A stretch of DNA of 6,310 nt from CANLWN01 sp039815505. Lineage in GTDB: Bacteria; Bacteroidota; Bacteroidia; Flavobacteriales; Flavobacteriaceae. Every line of letters begins with the position of its first letter. Within the stretch, counting starts at the first letter, position 1. The position numbers and the translations under genes were made by a program. The notes under the pieces were generated by a model that was not told the origin of the DNA, did no database searches, and saw nothing but the letters and a program-made list of their open reading frames with translations. Location: NCBI GenBank assembly GCA_039815505.1, contig JBCBZE010000203.1:1-6310 (forward strand). The letters run 5' to 3'. This document shows, in pieces, positions 1 through 6,262 of this stretch.

Positions 1-1
1 A

Positions 2-784
2 GGAGGATCTTCCGGTATTGGAAAAGCGATCGGGATATATTTGAGCGGCAAGGGATTTAAAGTATATGGCACTACTAGGAACGTAGCCAACTATCCGGAT
101 TTTACAGATTTTGATTTGTTGACATTGGACGTTAGAAAAACAGAAACGATTCAAAATGCGGTGGATGCGGTTTTTGAAAAAGAGGGTAGACTGGATGTGT
201 TGATCAATAATGCGGGAATCGGTATCACGGGACCGGTTGAGGAAACCCCGCATGAGGAGATTGTAAAGGCCTTTGAAACCAATTTACATGGTCCCTTGCA
301 TATGATCAAAGCGGTACTGCCCCATATGCGCAAACAAAAATCCGGTTTAATTATTAACATTACCTCCATTGCGGGCTATATGGGTTTGCCCTATAGGGGT
401 ATTTATTCCGCAACCAAGGGAGCCTTGGAGCTAACGACCGAAGCATTGCGTATGGAAACAAAGGATTTTGGTATCCAGTTTACCAATTTGGCACCGGGAG
501 ATATAGCCACCAACATAGCTTCTGGTCGCTACCATTCCCCAATAAGCGAAGATTCGCCCTATTTTGAGAAGTATGCCCGTTCGCTGGACATGATCAATGC
601 GGAAGTGGATAATGCAGGAAGCCCTATTTCCGTTGCCAAGAAGGTTTTTAAAATTATTACGACAAAAAGACCTAAGGTACATTATACCGTTGGAGCACCC
701 ATGCAAAAACTTTCCATTTTCTTGAAGAAAATTTTACCGGATAAAGTATATGAGAAGCTATTGCTGAACCATTATAAATTGTAG
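2..784 (+). CDS. Short-chain dehydrogenase/reductase (classical SDR), 5' end cut by window edge
   Basis: This is an NAD(P)-dependent oxidoreductase of the classical SDR family, and 260 residues are visible. The frame is open to the left edge: the first visible codons read GGSSGIG, the remainder of the TGxxxGxG cofactor motif, so the start codon lies outside the window and only a short N-terminal piece is missing. Visible-residue landmarks are Arg26 after the second beta strand (GTTRN, which usually favours NADP(H)), Asp43 (LDV, adenine contact), NNAG at 69-72, Asn94, catalytic Ser122 (NITS), Tyr135 and Lys139 (YSATK), and Pro-Gly at 165-166. All four catalytic residues are present, so it should be active. 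The C-terminal tail (VGAP, then a basic helix ending KILPDK) resembles the 17beta-hydroxysteroid-dehydrogenase-like SDR subgroup. Substrate is unknown. It is probably cytosolic, as nothing in the visible part suggests export. A start at the internal TTG at position 41 would remove the glycine motif and is wrong. Confidence 0.93.
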   Translation, partial: GGSSGIGKAIGIYLSGKGFKVYGTTRNVANYPDFTDFDLLTLDVRKTETIQNAVDAVFEKEGRLDVLINNAGIGITGPVEETPHEEIVKAFETNLHGPLHMIKAVLPHMRKQKSGLIINITSIAGYMGLPYRGIYSATKGALELTTEALRMETKDFGIQFTNLAPGDIATNIASGRYHSPISEDSPYFEKYARSLDMINAEVDNAGSPISVAKKVFKIITTKRPKVHYTVGAPMQKLSIFLKKILPDKVYEKLLLNHYKL

Positions 785-789
785 CTTTG
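761..789 (+). promoter_or_regulatory. Candidate Bacteroidota promoter for the transaldolase gene
   Basis: TAGCTTTG at 782-789 is an exact match to the Bacteroidota -7 consensus TAnnTTTG and overlaps the SDR stop codon. A TTG at 761-763 lies 18 bases upstream, in the range accepted for the -33 element in Flavobacterium. Transcription would begin near 796 and leave a leader of roughly 65 bases before the ATG at 862. The motif is short and AT-rich, so chance occurrence is possible. Readthrough from the SDR gene (77-base gap, no terminator seen) may also supply transcript. Confidence 0.4.
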
Positions 790-861
790 CCATTAAACGG
801 AAATTGATTTTTAGCCAAAAATCCTTTCTTATTTTCTAACGATAATTTAAACCTTAAAAAC

Positions 862-1515
862 ATGAAATTTTTTATAGATACCGCTAATCTGGAACAAATT
901 AAGGAAGCTGAAGCGCTGGGTGTTTTGGATGGTGTAACCACCAACCCGTCCTTAATGGCCAAAGAGGGAATCACCGGAAGGAACAATATATTGAAACACT
1001 ATGTGGACATCTGCACCATTGTGGAAGGGGACGTTTCGGCCGAAGTAATTTCCACAACTTTTGATGAAATGGTAAAGGAAGGTGAGGAATTGGTGGAATT
1101 ACACGAACAGATCGTGGTTAAGGTACCCATGATAAAAGATGGTGTAAAAGCATTAAAATACTTTACGGACAAGGGTATACGCACCAATTGTACCTTGGTT
1201 TTTTCTCCCGGTCAGGCCTTGTTGGCCGCAAAAGCCGGTGCTACCTATGTTTCTCCTTTTATCGGCCGATTGGACGATATTTCCACCGACGGGCTAAACC
1301 TTATTTCGGAAATACGCCATATTTATGATAATTACGGTTTTGAAACGCAAATATTGGCTGCTTCGGTACGGCATACGATGCATGTCATTGATTGTGCCAA
1401 GTTGGGTGCAGATGTAATGACAGGACCCCTATCTGCCATTGAGGGACTATTAAAACACCCATTGACCGATATTGGTTTGGCGAAGTTCTTGGCCGATTAT
1501 GCTAAAGGGAACTAA
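862..1515 (+). CDS. tal: Transaldolase, small (TalC/MipB, fructose-6-phosphate aldolase-like) subfamily
   Basis: This enzyme transfers a dihydroxyacetone unit between sedoheptulose 7-phosphate and glyceraldehyde 3-phosphate, giving fructose 6-phosphate and erythrose 4-phosphate in the cytosolic non-oxidative pentose phosphate pathway. Its 217 residues are the normal length for the short TIM-barrel subfamily. Visible landmarks are FIDTAN with Asp6, TTNPS with Asn28, Glu61 (SAEV), the Schiff-base Lys87 (VVKVPM), SPFIGR with Ser131, Phe133 and Arg136, and AASVR with Ser168 and Arg170. E. coli fructose-6-phosphate aldolase has Gln and Tyr where this protein has Glu61 and Phe133 (constant offset of two residues). 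Both residues here are the transaldolase type, so transaldolase is preferred over aldolase. The ATG follows an A-rich leader (TTAAAAAC) with no Shine-Dalgarno site, usual in Bacteroidota. A strong hairpin terminator follows 25 bases after the stop. Confidence 0.95.
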   Translation: MKFFIDTANLEQIKEAEALGVLDGVTTNPSLMAKEGITGRNNILKHYVDICTIVEGDVSAEVISTTFDEMVKEGEELVELHEQIVVKVPMIKDGVKALKYFTDKGIRTNCTLVFSPGQALLAAKAGATYVSPFIGRLDDISTDGLNLISEIRHIYDNYGFETQILAASVRHTMHVIDCAKLGADVMTGPLSAIEGLLKHPLTDIGLAKFLADYAKGN

Positions 1516-1538
1516 CTAAAAAAGTTCAAGGTCTATAT

Positions 1539-1583
1539 AAAAAGCGGCGCAAGGTATTCCTTGCGCCGCTTTTTCTTTTTTTT
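1539..1583 (+). terminator. Strong intrinsic terminator after transaldolase, possibly bidirectional
   Basis: AAAGCGGCGCAAGG (1541-1554) and its exact reverse complement (1559-1572) form a 14-bp GC-rich stem around a TATT loop, with two further A-T pairs at the base. A T-rich run broken by a single C follows to 1583. The next gene converges from the other strand. Read on the minus strand the same stem is followed by TTTTT then ATATAG, so it may stop that transcript too, with a weaker tail. Confidence 0.93.
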
Positions 1584-1627
1584 AGTATTGCATGCAGCCC
1601 CCTAAAAGAACGGGAATCAGGTTTATG

Positions 1628-3013
1628 CTATTTAAAGGAGGTATTTAGATTGGCAAAGGCATCCGCAATGGCGCCATCTTTGGTAATGATCGCCTTATTT
1701 AAGTGGTCAATGATCAATAATTGCCTTAACTCCCTGGTATCATCAGATCTGTACTGCTTGGTCCCATCCAATTTGTTGGTCTCTACCATGGATAACCAGC
1801 GTAACTTATCGGTATCCAAATTAATACCTACGAACGAATAATCCGGATTTTCCTCGCTCAACTGGGCCACTTTTTTTGTAATGTTTCTAAAATGTCCTTT
1901 TTGTGTTCCCCACCAGAAGTAAAATACCACATTACCTTTTTTGGCTATTTCCTGGATGGACACCTCCTTACCATCCGTTCCCTGCACCATTACGTTGGGT
2001 AGCTCGTTCTGCGGTTGCATCCGCTTAATGCCTTCGTAGAGCTGTGTAATTTCCTTGATATGTCTATTATTTCCAGAAAACTTATGAAATTGATCAATAA
2101 AGGCTTTGTTATTGTCCTCGGTATCGTTGACCTTTAAGAGATAATCCATGGCCAAATTTCTAAAAAGATTATCCTTTAACTGTTTCTGTTCTACCAGACT
2201 ATCGATCAAAGTCATGGTATGTTTGGTAAAATGAAGATGGTTTTTGACCGAATGATTTGTCATATCGCATTTTTCGGCACAGGTCATGTAAGACAAGTTG
2301 CCAAAATGGTATTTCATAAAATTATAATAGGGCCTAAAATAGGTGAGATCCCGATCATTAAAGCTCAGGTTCTTTCGGTAGCTGTAAAAATCGGAGGGAA
2401 AATTATGTATTGTTTTCTCCCCTGTTTTTTTCTTATGGTAGAAAGGATATTTCTCCTTGTGTATGTAGGTGCTGTAGTCTATGCTGGCACGCGCCATGTT
2501 CATTTGGCTCTCCGTTAGGCCCTTCTCTTCGATTATTTCCTCCAAGAGTGCCATTTTATGGTTCCTCAGGGAGTCTAATTTTTTGCTAAATGCTTGCGGA
2601 TCCAGCTTGTAATAAGAACCTATGAGCTCTTGTTCGGATTCGTTGGCAAGGAACATTTCTATTAAAAAGTTATTGATTTCCTCTCCCTGTCCGGTAAAAA
2701 CCAAAGATTCATCAAAATCAACGGTGTTCAGTCGAATCAAGAGGCTATCTCCTTGCTGCAGATATACATATTGCAATTCTGGACTATGGTCAAAATGATG
2801 AAGTCCTTCGCTGATGGAGTCCAGTATAAAAGCGAATCTATTGTTACCGTCCAACTGAGCGGAGTCTATGGCCACATCATTTTTATAGAGTACCACATGG
2901 GTGCTTGTCGGATTAACAATTTCACCGGCAAAATATACATTGGGGGACTCTTTCTTCTTTTCTCCACAACTTGCTATCAGAAAAAGAATCAGATAAAATG
3001 AAATTTTATTCAT
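1628..3013 (-). CDS. Lipoprotein with DUF4369-like N-terminus and thioredoxin-like domain lacking CxxC
   Basis: This is a 461-residue envelope lipoprotein. A short signal peptide ends in lipobox IAS-C with lipidated Cys16. Residues about 25-117 form a beta-rich region (GDSLLIRLN, then FTGQGEEINNFL) typical of the DUF4369-like domain found at the N-terminus of Bacteroidota TlpA-type proteins. A helical middle follows (about 125-335). Residues about 338-461 resemble a TlpA/thioredoxin fold: NVVFYFWW, then SFVGINLD, then a KDG turn. The active-site stretch that normally reads WCxxC is WWGTQKGH (367-374), with Gln371 and His374 at the cysteine positions, and the usual cis-proline before the last strands is not evident. 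It therefore cannot be a classical thiol oxidoreductase. The only other cysteines are Cys245 and Cys249 (C-x3-C) in the helical middle. Actual function is unknown; a binding or structural role in the periplasm or outer membrane is an inference. It is transcribed alone, convergent to the transaldolase. Confidence 0.85.
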   Translation of the reverse strand: MNKISFYLILFLIASCGEKKKESPNVYFAGEIVNPTSTHVVLYKNDVAIDSAQLDGNNRFAFILDSISEGLHHFDHSPELQYVYLQQGDSLLIRLNTVDFDESLVFTGQGEEINNFLIEMFLANESEQELIGSYYKLDPQAFSKKLDSLRNHKMALLEEIIEEKGLTESQMNMARASIDYSTYIHKEKYPFYHKKKTGEKTIHNFPSDFYSYRKNLSFNDRDLTYFRPYYNFMKYHFGNLSYMTCAEKCDMTNHSVKNHLHFTKHTMTLIDSLVEQKQLKDNLFRNLAMDYLLKVNDTEDNNKAFIDQFHKFSGNNRHIKEITQLYEGIKRMQPQNELPNVMVQGTDGKEVSIQEIAKKGNVVFYFWWGTQKGHFRNITKKVAQLSEENPDYSFVGINLDTDKLRWLSMVETNKLDGTKQYRSDDTRELRQLLIIDHLNKAIITKDGAIADAFANLNTSFK

Positions 3014-3038
3014 ACATGAATTAATGCCGTATTACGAG

Positions 3039-3046
3039 CAAAACTA
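3039..3046 (-). promoter_or_regulatory. Candidate -7 element for the thioredoxin-like lipoprotein gene
   Basis: On the minus strand this reads TAGTTTTG, an exact TAnnTTTG match, ending 25 bases before the ATG at 3013. Transcription would start about 20 bases before the ATG. No clear TTG is seen at the expected -33 distance, so the call rests on one short element plus its position. Confidence 0.4.
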
Positions 3047-3109
3047 ATAAAACCAGTAGGTGCTAGCTGTTAATAGCGAGTTAAAAAAAGGGTATCAAGG
3101 TTAAAGCAT

Positions 3110-3123
3110 CGATAAACGTATCG
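3110..3123. repeat. Short inverted repeat in the divergent intergenic region
   Basis: CGATA and TATCG (5-bp arms, AACG between) lie between the two divergent promoters, upstream of the ABC-F -33 position. It could be a small operator, but arms this short arise easily by chance. Confidence 0.2.
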
Positions 3124-3136
3124 GGAATCAAGATTA

Positions 3137-3168
3137 TTGGTACAGGGGTTTTATTTTCATTATTTTTG
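3137..3168 (+). promoter_or_regulatory. Bacteroidota-type promoter for the ABC-F gene
   Basis: TTG at 3137-3139, a 21-base spacer and TATTTTTG at 3161-3168 fit the -33/-7 consensus (TTG and TAnnTTTG). Transcription would begin near 3174-3177, leaving a leader of about 15 bases before the ATG at 3191. This promoter lies inside the longer open frame that begins with TTG at 3137, which argues that the longer reading is not translated. Confidence 0.6.
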
Positions 3169-3190
3169 CACAAATTTTAAAGCCTATCGT

Positions 3191-4819
3191 ATGTTATCCG
3201 TATCTAATTTATCGGTCCAATTTGGTAAACGAGTCTTGTTCGATGAAGTAAATGTCACCTTTGCCCATGGAAATTGTTATGGGGTCATAGGAGCCAATGG
3301 AGCCGGAAAATCTACCTTTTTAAAAATTCTGTCCGGACAGATAGATGCTACTTCGGGGCATGTGCATTTAGAGCCTGGAAAGCGAATGTCCATTTTAGAG
3401 CAGAACCATAACGCTTATGACGAATTTCCCGTATTGGAAACCGTGGTTATGGGGAATAAGCCGCTATTCGCGATAAAAAAGGAAATAGATGCGCTGTATG
3501 CCGACTATGATGATGCCAATGCCGATAGAATAGGGGAGCTTCAAGTACAATTCGAGGAAATGAACGGGTGGAACGCAGATAGCGACGCGGCCGCCTTACT
3601 TTCCAATCTTGGCATATCTGAAGAATTCCATTATACCGCCATGGCCGATTTGGACTCCAAGCTTAAGGTTAGGGTACTATTGGCGCAATCCTTGTTCGGT
3701 AACCCGGATCTATTGATTATGGATGAGCCTACCAATGATCTGGATTACGATACCATTAGTTGGTTGGAGAATTTCTTGGCAAACTATGATAATACGGTAA
3801 TCGTGGTATCCCATGACCGTCACTTTTTGGACGCCGTATGTACCAACATTGCGGATATAGATTTTGGAAAGATCAACTTATTTTCCGGGAACTATACATT
3901 TTGGTACGAAAGTAGCCAATTGGCAGCGAGACAGCGTGCCCAACAAAACAAGAAAGCGGAGGATAAGGCCAAGGAACTGCAGGAGTTCATTCAAAGATTC
4001 AGCGCCAATGTTGCTAAAAGCAAACAAGCTACCTCCAGAAAGAAAATGCTTTCCAAACTAAAAATCGATGATATTAAACCCTCTAGTCGAAGATATCCCG
4101 CCATTATATTTGAAAGGGAGCGAGAAGCAGGAGATCAAATCCTTAATATTGAAAAATTAGCGGCTTCCTCGGAAGATGGGGAAGTATTGTTCCAAAACGT
4201 CAATATTAATTTGGCCAAAGGGGATAAAGTAGCCGTTATTTCGAAGGATTCCAGGGCGACGACGGCTTTTTACGAAATTATTAATGGTTCCAAAAAAGCG
4301 GACCAAGGAAGTTACCAGTGGGGAGTAACCACCAATCAGTCCTATTTACCCGCCGATAATTCGCATTTTTTTACCGATAATATCAATTTGGTGGATTGGT
4401 TACGCCAATGGGCCAAGACCGAAGAAGAGAGGGAAGAAGTACATATTAGAGGGTTTTTGGGTAAAATGTTGTTTAGTGGGGAAGAGGCATTAAAGAAATG
4501 TACGGTACTATCCGGAGGCGAAAAGGTACGTTGTATGCTGAGTAGAATGATGATGATCCGCGCCAATGTGGTACAGTTGGATGAACCCACCAATCACTTG
4601 GACCTTGAAAGTATCACGGCTTTTAACAACTCTTTGAAAAATTTTAAGGGAACCGTTCTTTTTACTACGCATGATCACCAATTTGCTCAAACTGTGGCCA
4701 ATAGGATCATAGAATTAACACCTAAGGGTAATATAGACCGATATTTGACGTTTGATGAATATATGTCTGATAAGACCATAAGGGAACAGCGTGAAAAAAT
4801 GTACGCCGTCCCCGTTTAG
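3191..4819 (+). CDS. ABC-F family ATPase, YbiT-like, with degenerate second P-loop
   Basis: This is a soluble 542-residue twin-cassette ABC protein without membrane segments. ABC-F proteins bind the ribosomal E site and adjust translation. NBD1 has Walker A GANGAGKS (34-41), Walker B LLIMDEP with Glu179 and switch His208, but its signature region (MADLDSKLK, 151-159) is not LSGGQ. The inter-domain linker (about 241-300) carries the charged RFSAN...KSKQATSR segment typical of YbiT. In NBD2 the P-loop position reads SKDSRATTA (351-359), lacking the glycines and lysine. LSGGE (440-444), Walker B with Glu465 and switch His494 are intact. The start at 3191 is chosen because alignment with YbiT begins at MLSVSNL and the promoter lies upstream of it; the TTG at 3137 would add 18 unsupported residues. 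Length and domain order match YbiT (about 530). A housekeeping translation factor is more likely than a drug-resistance protein. Confidence 0.93.
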   Translation: MLSVSNLSVQFGKRVLFDEVNVTFAHGNCYGVIGANGAGKSTFLKILSGQIDATSGHVHLEPGKRMSILEQNHNAYDEFPVLETVVMGNKPLFAIKKEIDALYADYDDANADRIGELQVQFEEMNGWNADSDAAALLSNLGISEEFHYTAMADLDSKLKVRVLLAQSLFGNPDLLIMDEPTNDLDYDTISWLENFLANYDNTVIVVSHDRHFLDAVCTNIADIDFGKINLFSGNYTFWYESSQLAARQRAQQNKKAEDKAKELQEFIQRFSANVAKSKQATSRKKMLSKLKIDDIKPSSRRYPAIIFEREREAGDQILNIEKLAASSEDGEVLFQNVNINLAKGDKVAVISKDSRATTAFYEIINGSKKADQGSYQWGVTTNQSYLPADNSHFFTDNINLVDWLRQWAKTEEEREEVHIRGFLGKMLFSGEEALKKCTVLSGGEKVRCMLSRMMMIRANVVQLDEPTNHLDLESITAFNNSLKNFKGTVLFTTHDHQFAQTVANRIIELTPKGNIDRYLTFDEYMSDKTIREQREKMYAVPV

Positions 4820-4846
4820 ATGATAATAACCCAAATCCCTACATGG

Positions 4847-4878
4847 TGAAATGAGCCTAAAAAAGTTTTATCATTTCA
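4847..4878 (+). terminator. AT-rich hairpin after the ABC-F gene, possible weak terminator
   Basis: TGAAATGA (4847-4854) pairs exactly with TCATTTCA (4871-4878). Inside, TAAAA (4858-4862) pairs with TTTTA (4866-4870) after a three-base GCC bulge, closing on an AAG loop. It starts 27 bases after the ABC-F stop, the right place for a 3' end. It is AT-rich and has no clean T-run behind it, so it may be a weak terminator or only an mRNA 3' stem. Confidence 0.35.
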
Positions 4879-4920
4879 TTGATTTGTAATGATCTGATTT
4901 TTAGGTGCCGATTTCCGAAT

Positions 4921-4939
4921 GTCTTTAAATTTTTAAGAC
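4921..4939. promoter_or_regulatory. Imperfect 19-bp palindrome upstream of the lipoprotein gene, candidate operator
   Basis: GTCTTTAAATTTTTAAGAC is symmetric about T4930, with eight of nine position pairs complementary; only the T4926/T4934 pair fails. It ends 30 bases before the ATG at 4970, where a promoter would be expected. No exact TAnnTTTG is present in 4820-4969; the closest candidate is AGACTTTG at 4936-4943, which overlaps the right arm. AT-rich composition raises the chance of a random palindrome. Confidence 0.25.
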
Positions 4940-4969
4940 TTTGTTTTAGGGCTTAAAAAATGTACACAG

Positions 4970-6103
4970 ATGAAAACCTACAGCATTTGGTATCTACTTT
5001 TAGTATTGGTATGTATTGGTTGCAGCGAATCCGATGATGGGCAAAATCCCGGTAATGATGATGATTTCGTCGGCGTTGATGCCGATTATTCCTTATTGAT
5101 CGCAAACAATGGAACACTTTCGGGAATACAATTGAACGCCACGGCGGACGTTATTACAAAAAACCCCGAAGATGGTGATTTCGGAACTATTCCCCTACCG
5201 TCCATTACCTATAGGGATGGTTTGTTGTTTACGTATTTTGAAAAGAAGTCCGATTGTAGCGGAAACGTTATATCCTATAATTTTGATGGTGGCTCTTCCA
5301 CGACCATTGATGTTTTTGAGGATAAAAAAGATTGCGCACTCTCCGTTATATCCATGGCCAGCGCACCGGAATCTTTTTTCTTGGCGTACGGTGTACCGAA
5401 TTCGATGACCATGGAAACCGATTTCTTTATCCGAACCGTTAATACGGTTTCTTCCGATTTTGTAGATACACCAGTGGACGAAAGAATTGTGCAGGTCGAG
5501 TTTTCCAATAATCGACTTTTTATTCTAACCATTGGGGAGGGCGCGGACGAAAAGTACACACTTTTTGTGTTGGATACCGCTACCAATGAATTGATCCATG
5601 AAATGAATTTGGATGAAGACGTACAACGAATTGGACGGAATGAGACTGGAAATATATTGGTAAGTTACGAGGAATTACACCTAATGATCAGCCCAAACAC
5701 CTTGGCCACCCTCTCCACGGTACGATATAATGACGGCACCGAACCAAAGTTTGGACTGTCCGAACGCAGTTTTTTCGATAGCGAGGGCAACCTCTATTTT
5801 CAAAGGCAAGAGAGTACGGGTGGGTTCCCAAGCATACCTGCCGTTTATGATTTTTCCAGCAATACGGCGATCTTGTATTTCTATGAGAATTTTCTCAACG
5901 AACAACAGCGTAACATCGAATTTGAAATAGGCGACACCGCCATGGTTTCCTATGACGCCAAAAATAACCTGATACTCATAGGTTATAGCAAGGACAACAC
6001 GGGTGGCGAAGGTGGGTTACTTCGGATAAAACCAGCTCCAGACCCCAAGTTTATCGATAACATAGATTTGGAAGGCGTTCCCTATGATATTTTCGTAGAG
6101 TAG
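4970..6103 (+). CDS. Lipoprotein of unknown function, probably surface-exposed, beta-rich
   Basis: I do not recognise a named family for this 377-residue protein. The N-terminus is a lipoprotein signal: a hydrophobic run (about 5-17) ending CIG-C, with Cys18 as the likely lipidated residue. Cys15 at -3 is an unusual lipobox residue (normally Leu). After Cys18 comes SESDDGQ and then an acidic low-complexity linker NDDD (29-32). An S-D-D type segment right after the cysteine resembles the lipoprotein export signal described in Bacteroidota, which suggests outer-surface display. The mature part is rich in short beta strands separated by Asp/Asn/Gly turns (for example RLFILTIG, YTLFVLDTATNEL, NILVSYEEL, NNLILIGYS), consistent with a beta-propeller-like fold, though no repeat is clear enough to count blades. 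Cys96 and Cys122 could form a disulfide. The ATG at 4970 is chosen because it gives the complete signal peptide. No neighbouring TonB-dependent receptor or enzyme gives a functional hint. Confidence 0.85.
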   Translation: MKTYSIWYLLLVLVCIGCSESDDGQNPGNDDDFVGVDADYSLLIANNGTLSGIQLNATADVITKNPEDGDFGTIPLPSITYRDGLLFTYFEKKSDCSGNVISYNFDGGSSTTIDVFEDKKDCALSVISMASAPESFFLAYGVPNSMTMETDFFIRTVNTVSSDFVDTPVDERIVQVEFSNNRLFILTIGEGADEKYTLFVLDTATNELIHEMNLDEDVQRIGRNETGNILVSYEELHLMISPNTLATLSTVRYNDGTEPKFGLSERSFFDSEGNLYFQRQESTGGFPSIPAVYDFSSNTAILYFYENFLNEQQRNIEFEIGDTAMVSYDAKNNLILIGYSKDNTGGEGGLLRIKPAPDPKFIDNIDLEGVPYDIFVE

Positions 6104-6107
6104 AAGA

Positions 6108-6118
6108 CCGATAATCGG
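6108..6118 (+). repeat. Tiny hairpin just after the lipoprotein stop
   Basis: CCGATAATCGG is self-complementary (CCGA, TAA loop, TCGG), five bases after the stop codon. It has a very short stem and no T-run follows, so termination here is unlikely to be efficient. It is recorded only because no better terminator is visible between 6104 and 6262. Confidence 0.2.
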
Positions 6119-6221
6119 CACTTGAAGGAATGCGTACCCAAAAACGGAGGCTTCCCGACTATGATTTACACATTAAAATATTTACTGTTCCAAATGGCGG
6201 GATTAAAATTTTTCCCCATGG

Positions 6222-6259
6222 CAAATCCATAAAAAATAACCACGGAAGCTATGGATTTG
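6222..6259. repeat. Perfect 10-bp inverted repeat next to the start of the last gene
   Basis: CAAATCCATA (6222-6231) and its exact reverse complement TATGGATTTG (6250-6259) flank an 18-base spacer. The right arm ends three bases before the ATG at 6263 and contains the alternative in-frame ATG at 6251. It could act as an operator at DNA level, or as an mRNA hairpin placed against the start codon. Confidence 0.45.
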
Positions 6260-6262
6260 AAC

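Noticed and set aside
41..43. TTG as the true start of the SDR gene
   Set aside because: The same frame continues upstream to the left edge and encodes GGSSGIG, the essential cofactor motif, so the gene starts outside the window.
829..837. TATTTTCT as an alternative -7 element for the transaldolase gene
   Set aside because: It differs from TAnnTTTG in the last two positions and has a poorly placed TTG, whereas the element at 782-789 matches exactly.
672..986. 104-residue minus-strand frame across the SDR end and transaldolase start
   Set aside because: It overlaps two confidently identified genes on the other strand and shows no protein-like features.
2219..2518. 99-residue plus-strand frame opposite the thioredoxin-like lipoprotein
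   Set aside because: It lies wholly inside a well-supported gene on the other strand and has no recognisable domain or promoter of its own; it is a shadow frame.
3137..3190. N-terminal extension of the ABC-F protein from a TTG at 3137
   Set aside because: The extra 18 residues contain the -33/-7 promoter, do not resemble the YbiT N-terminus, and MLSVSNL at 3191 aligns with the family start.
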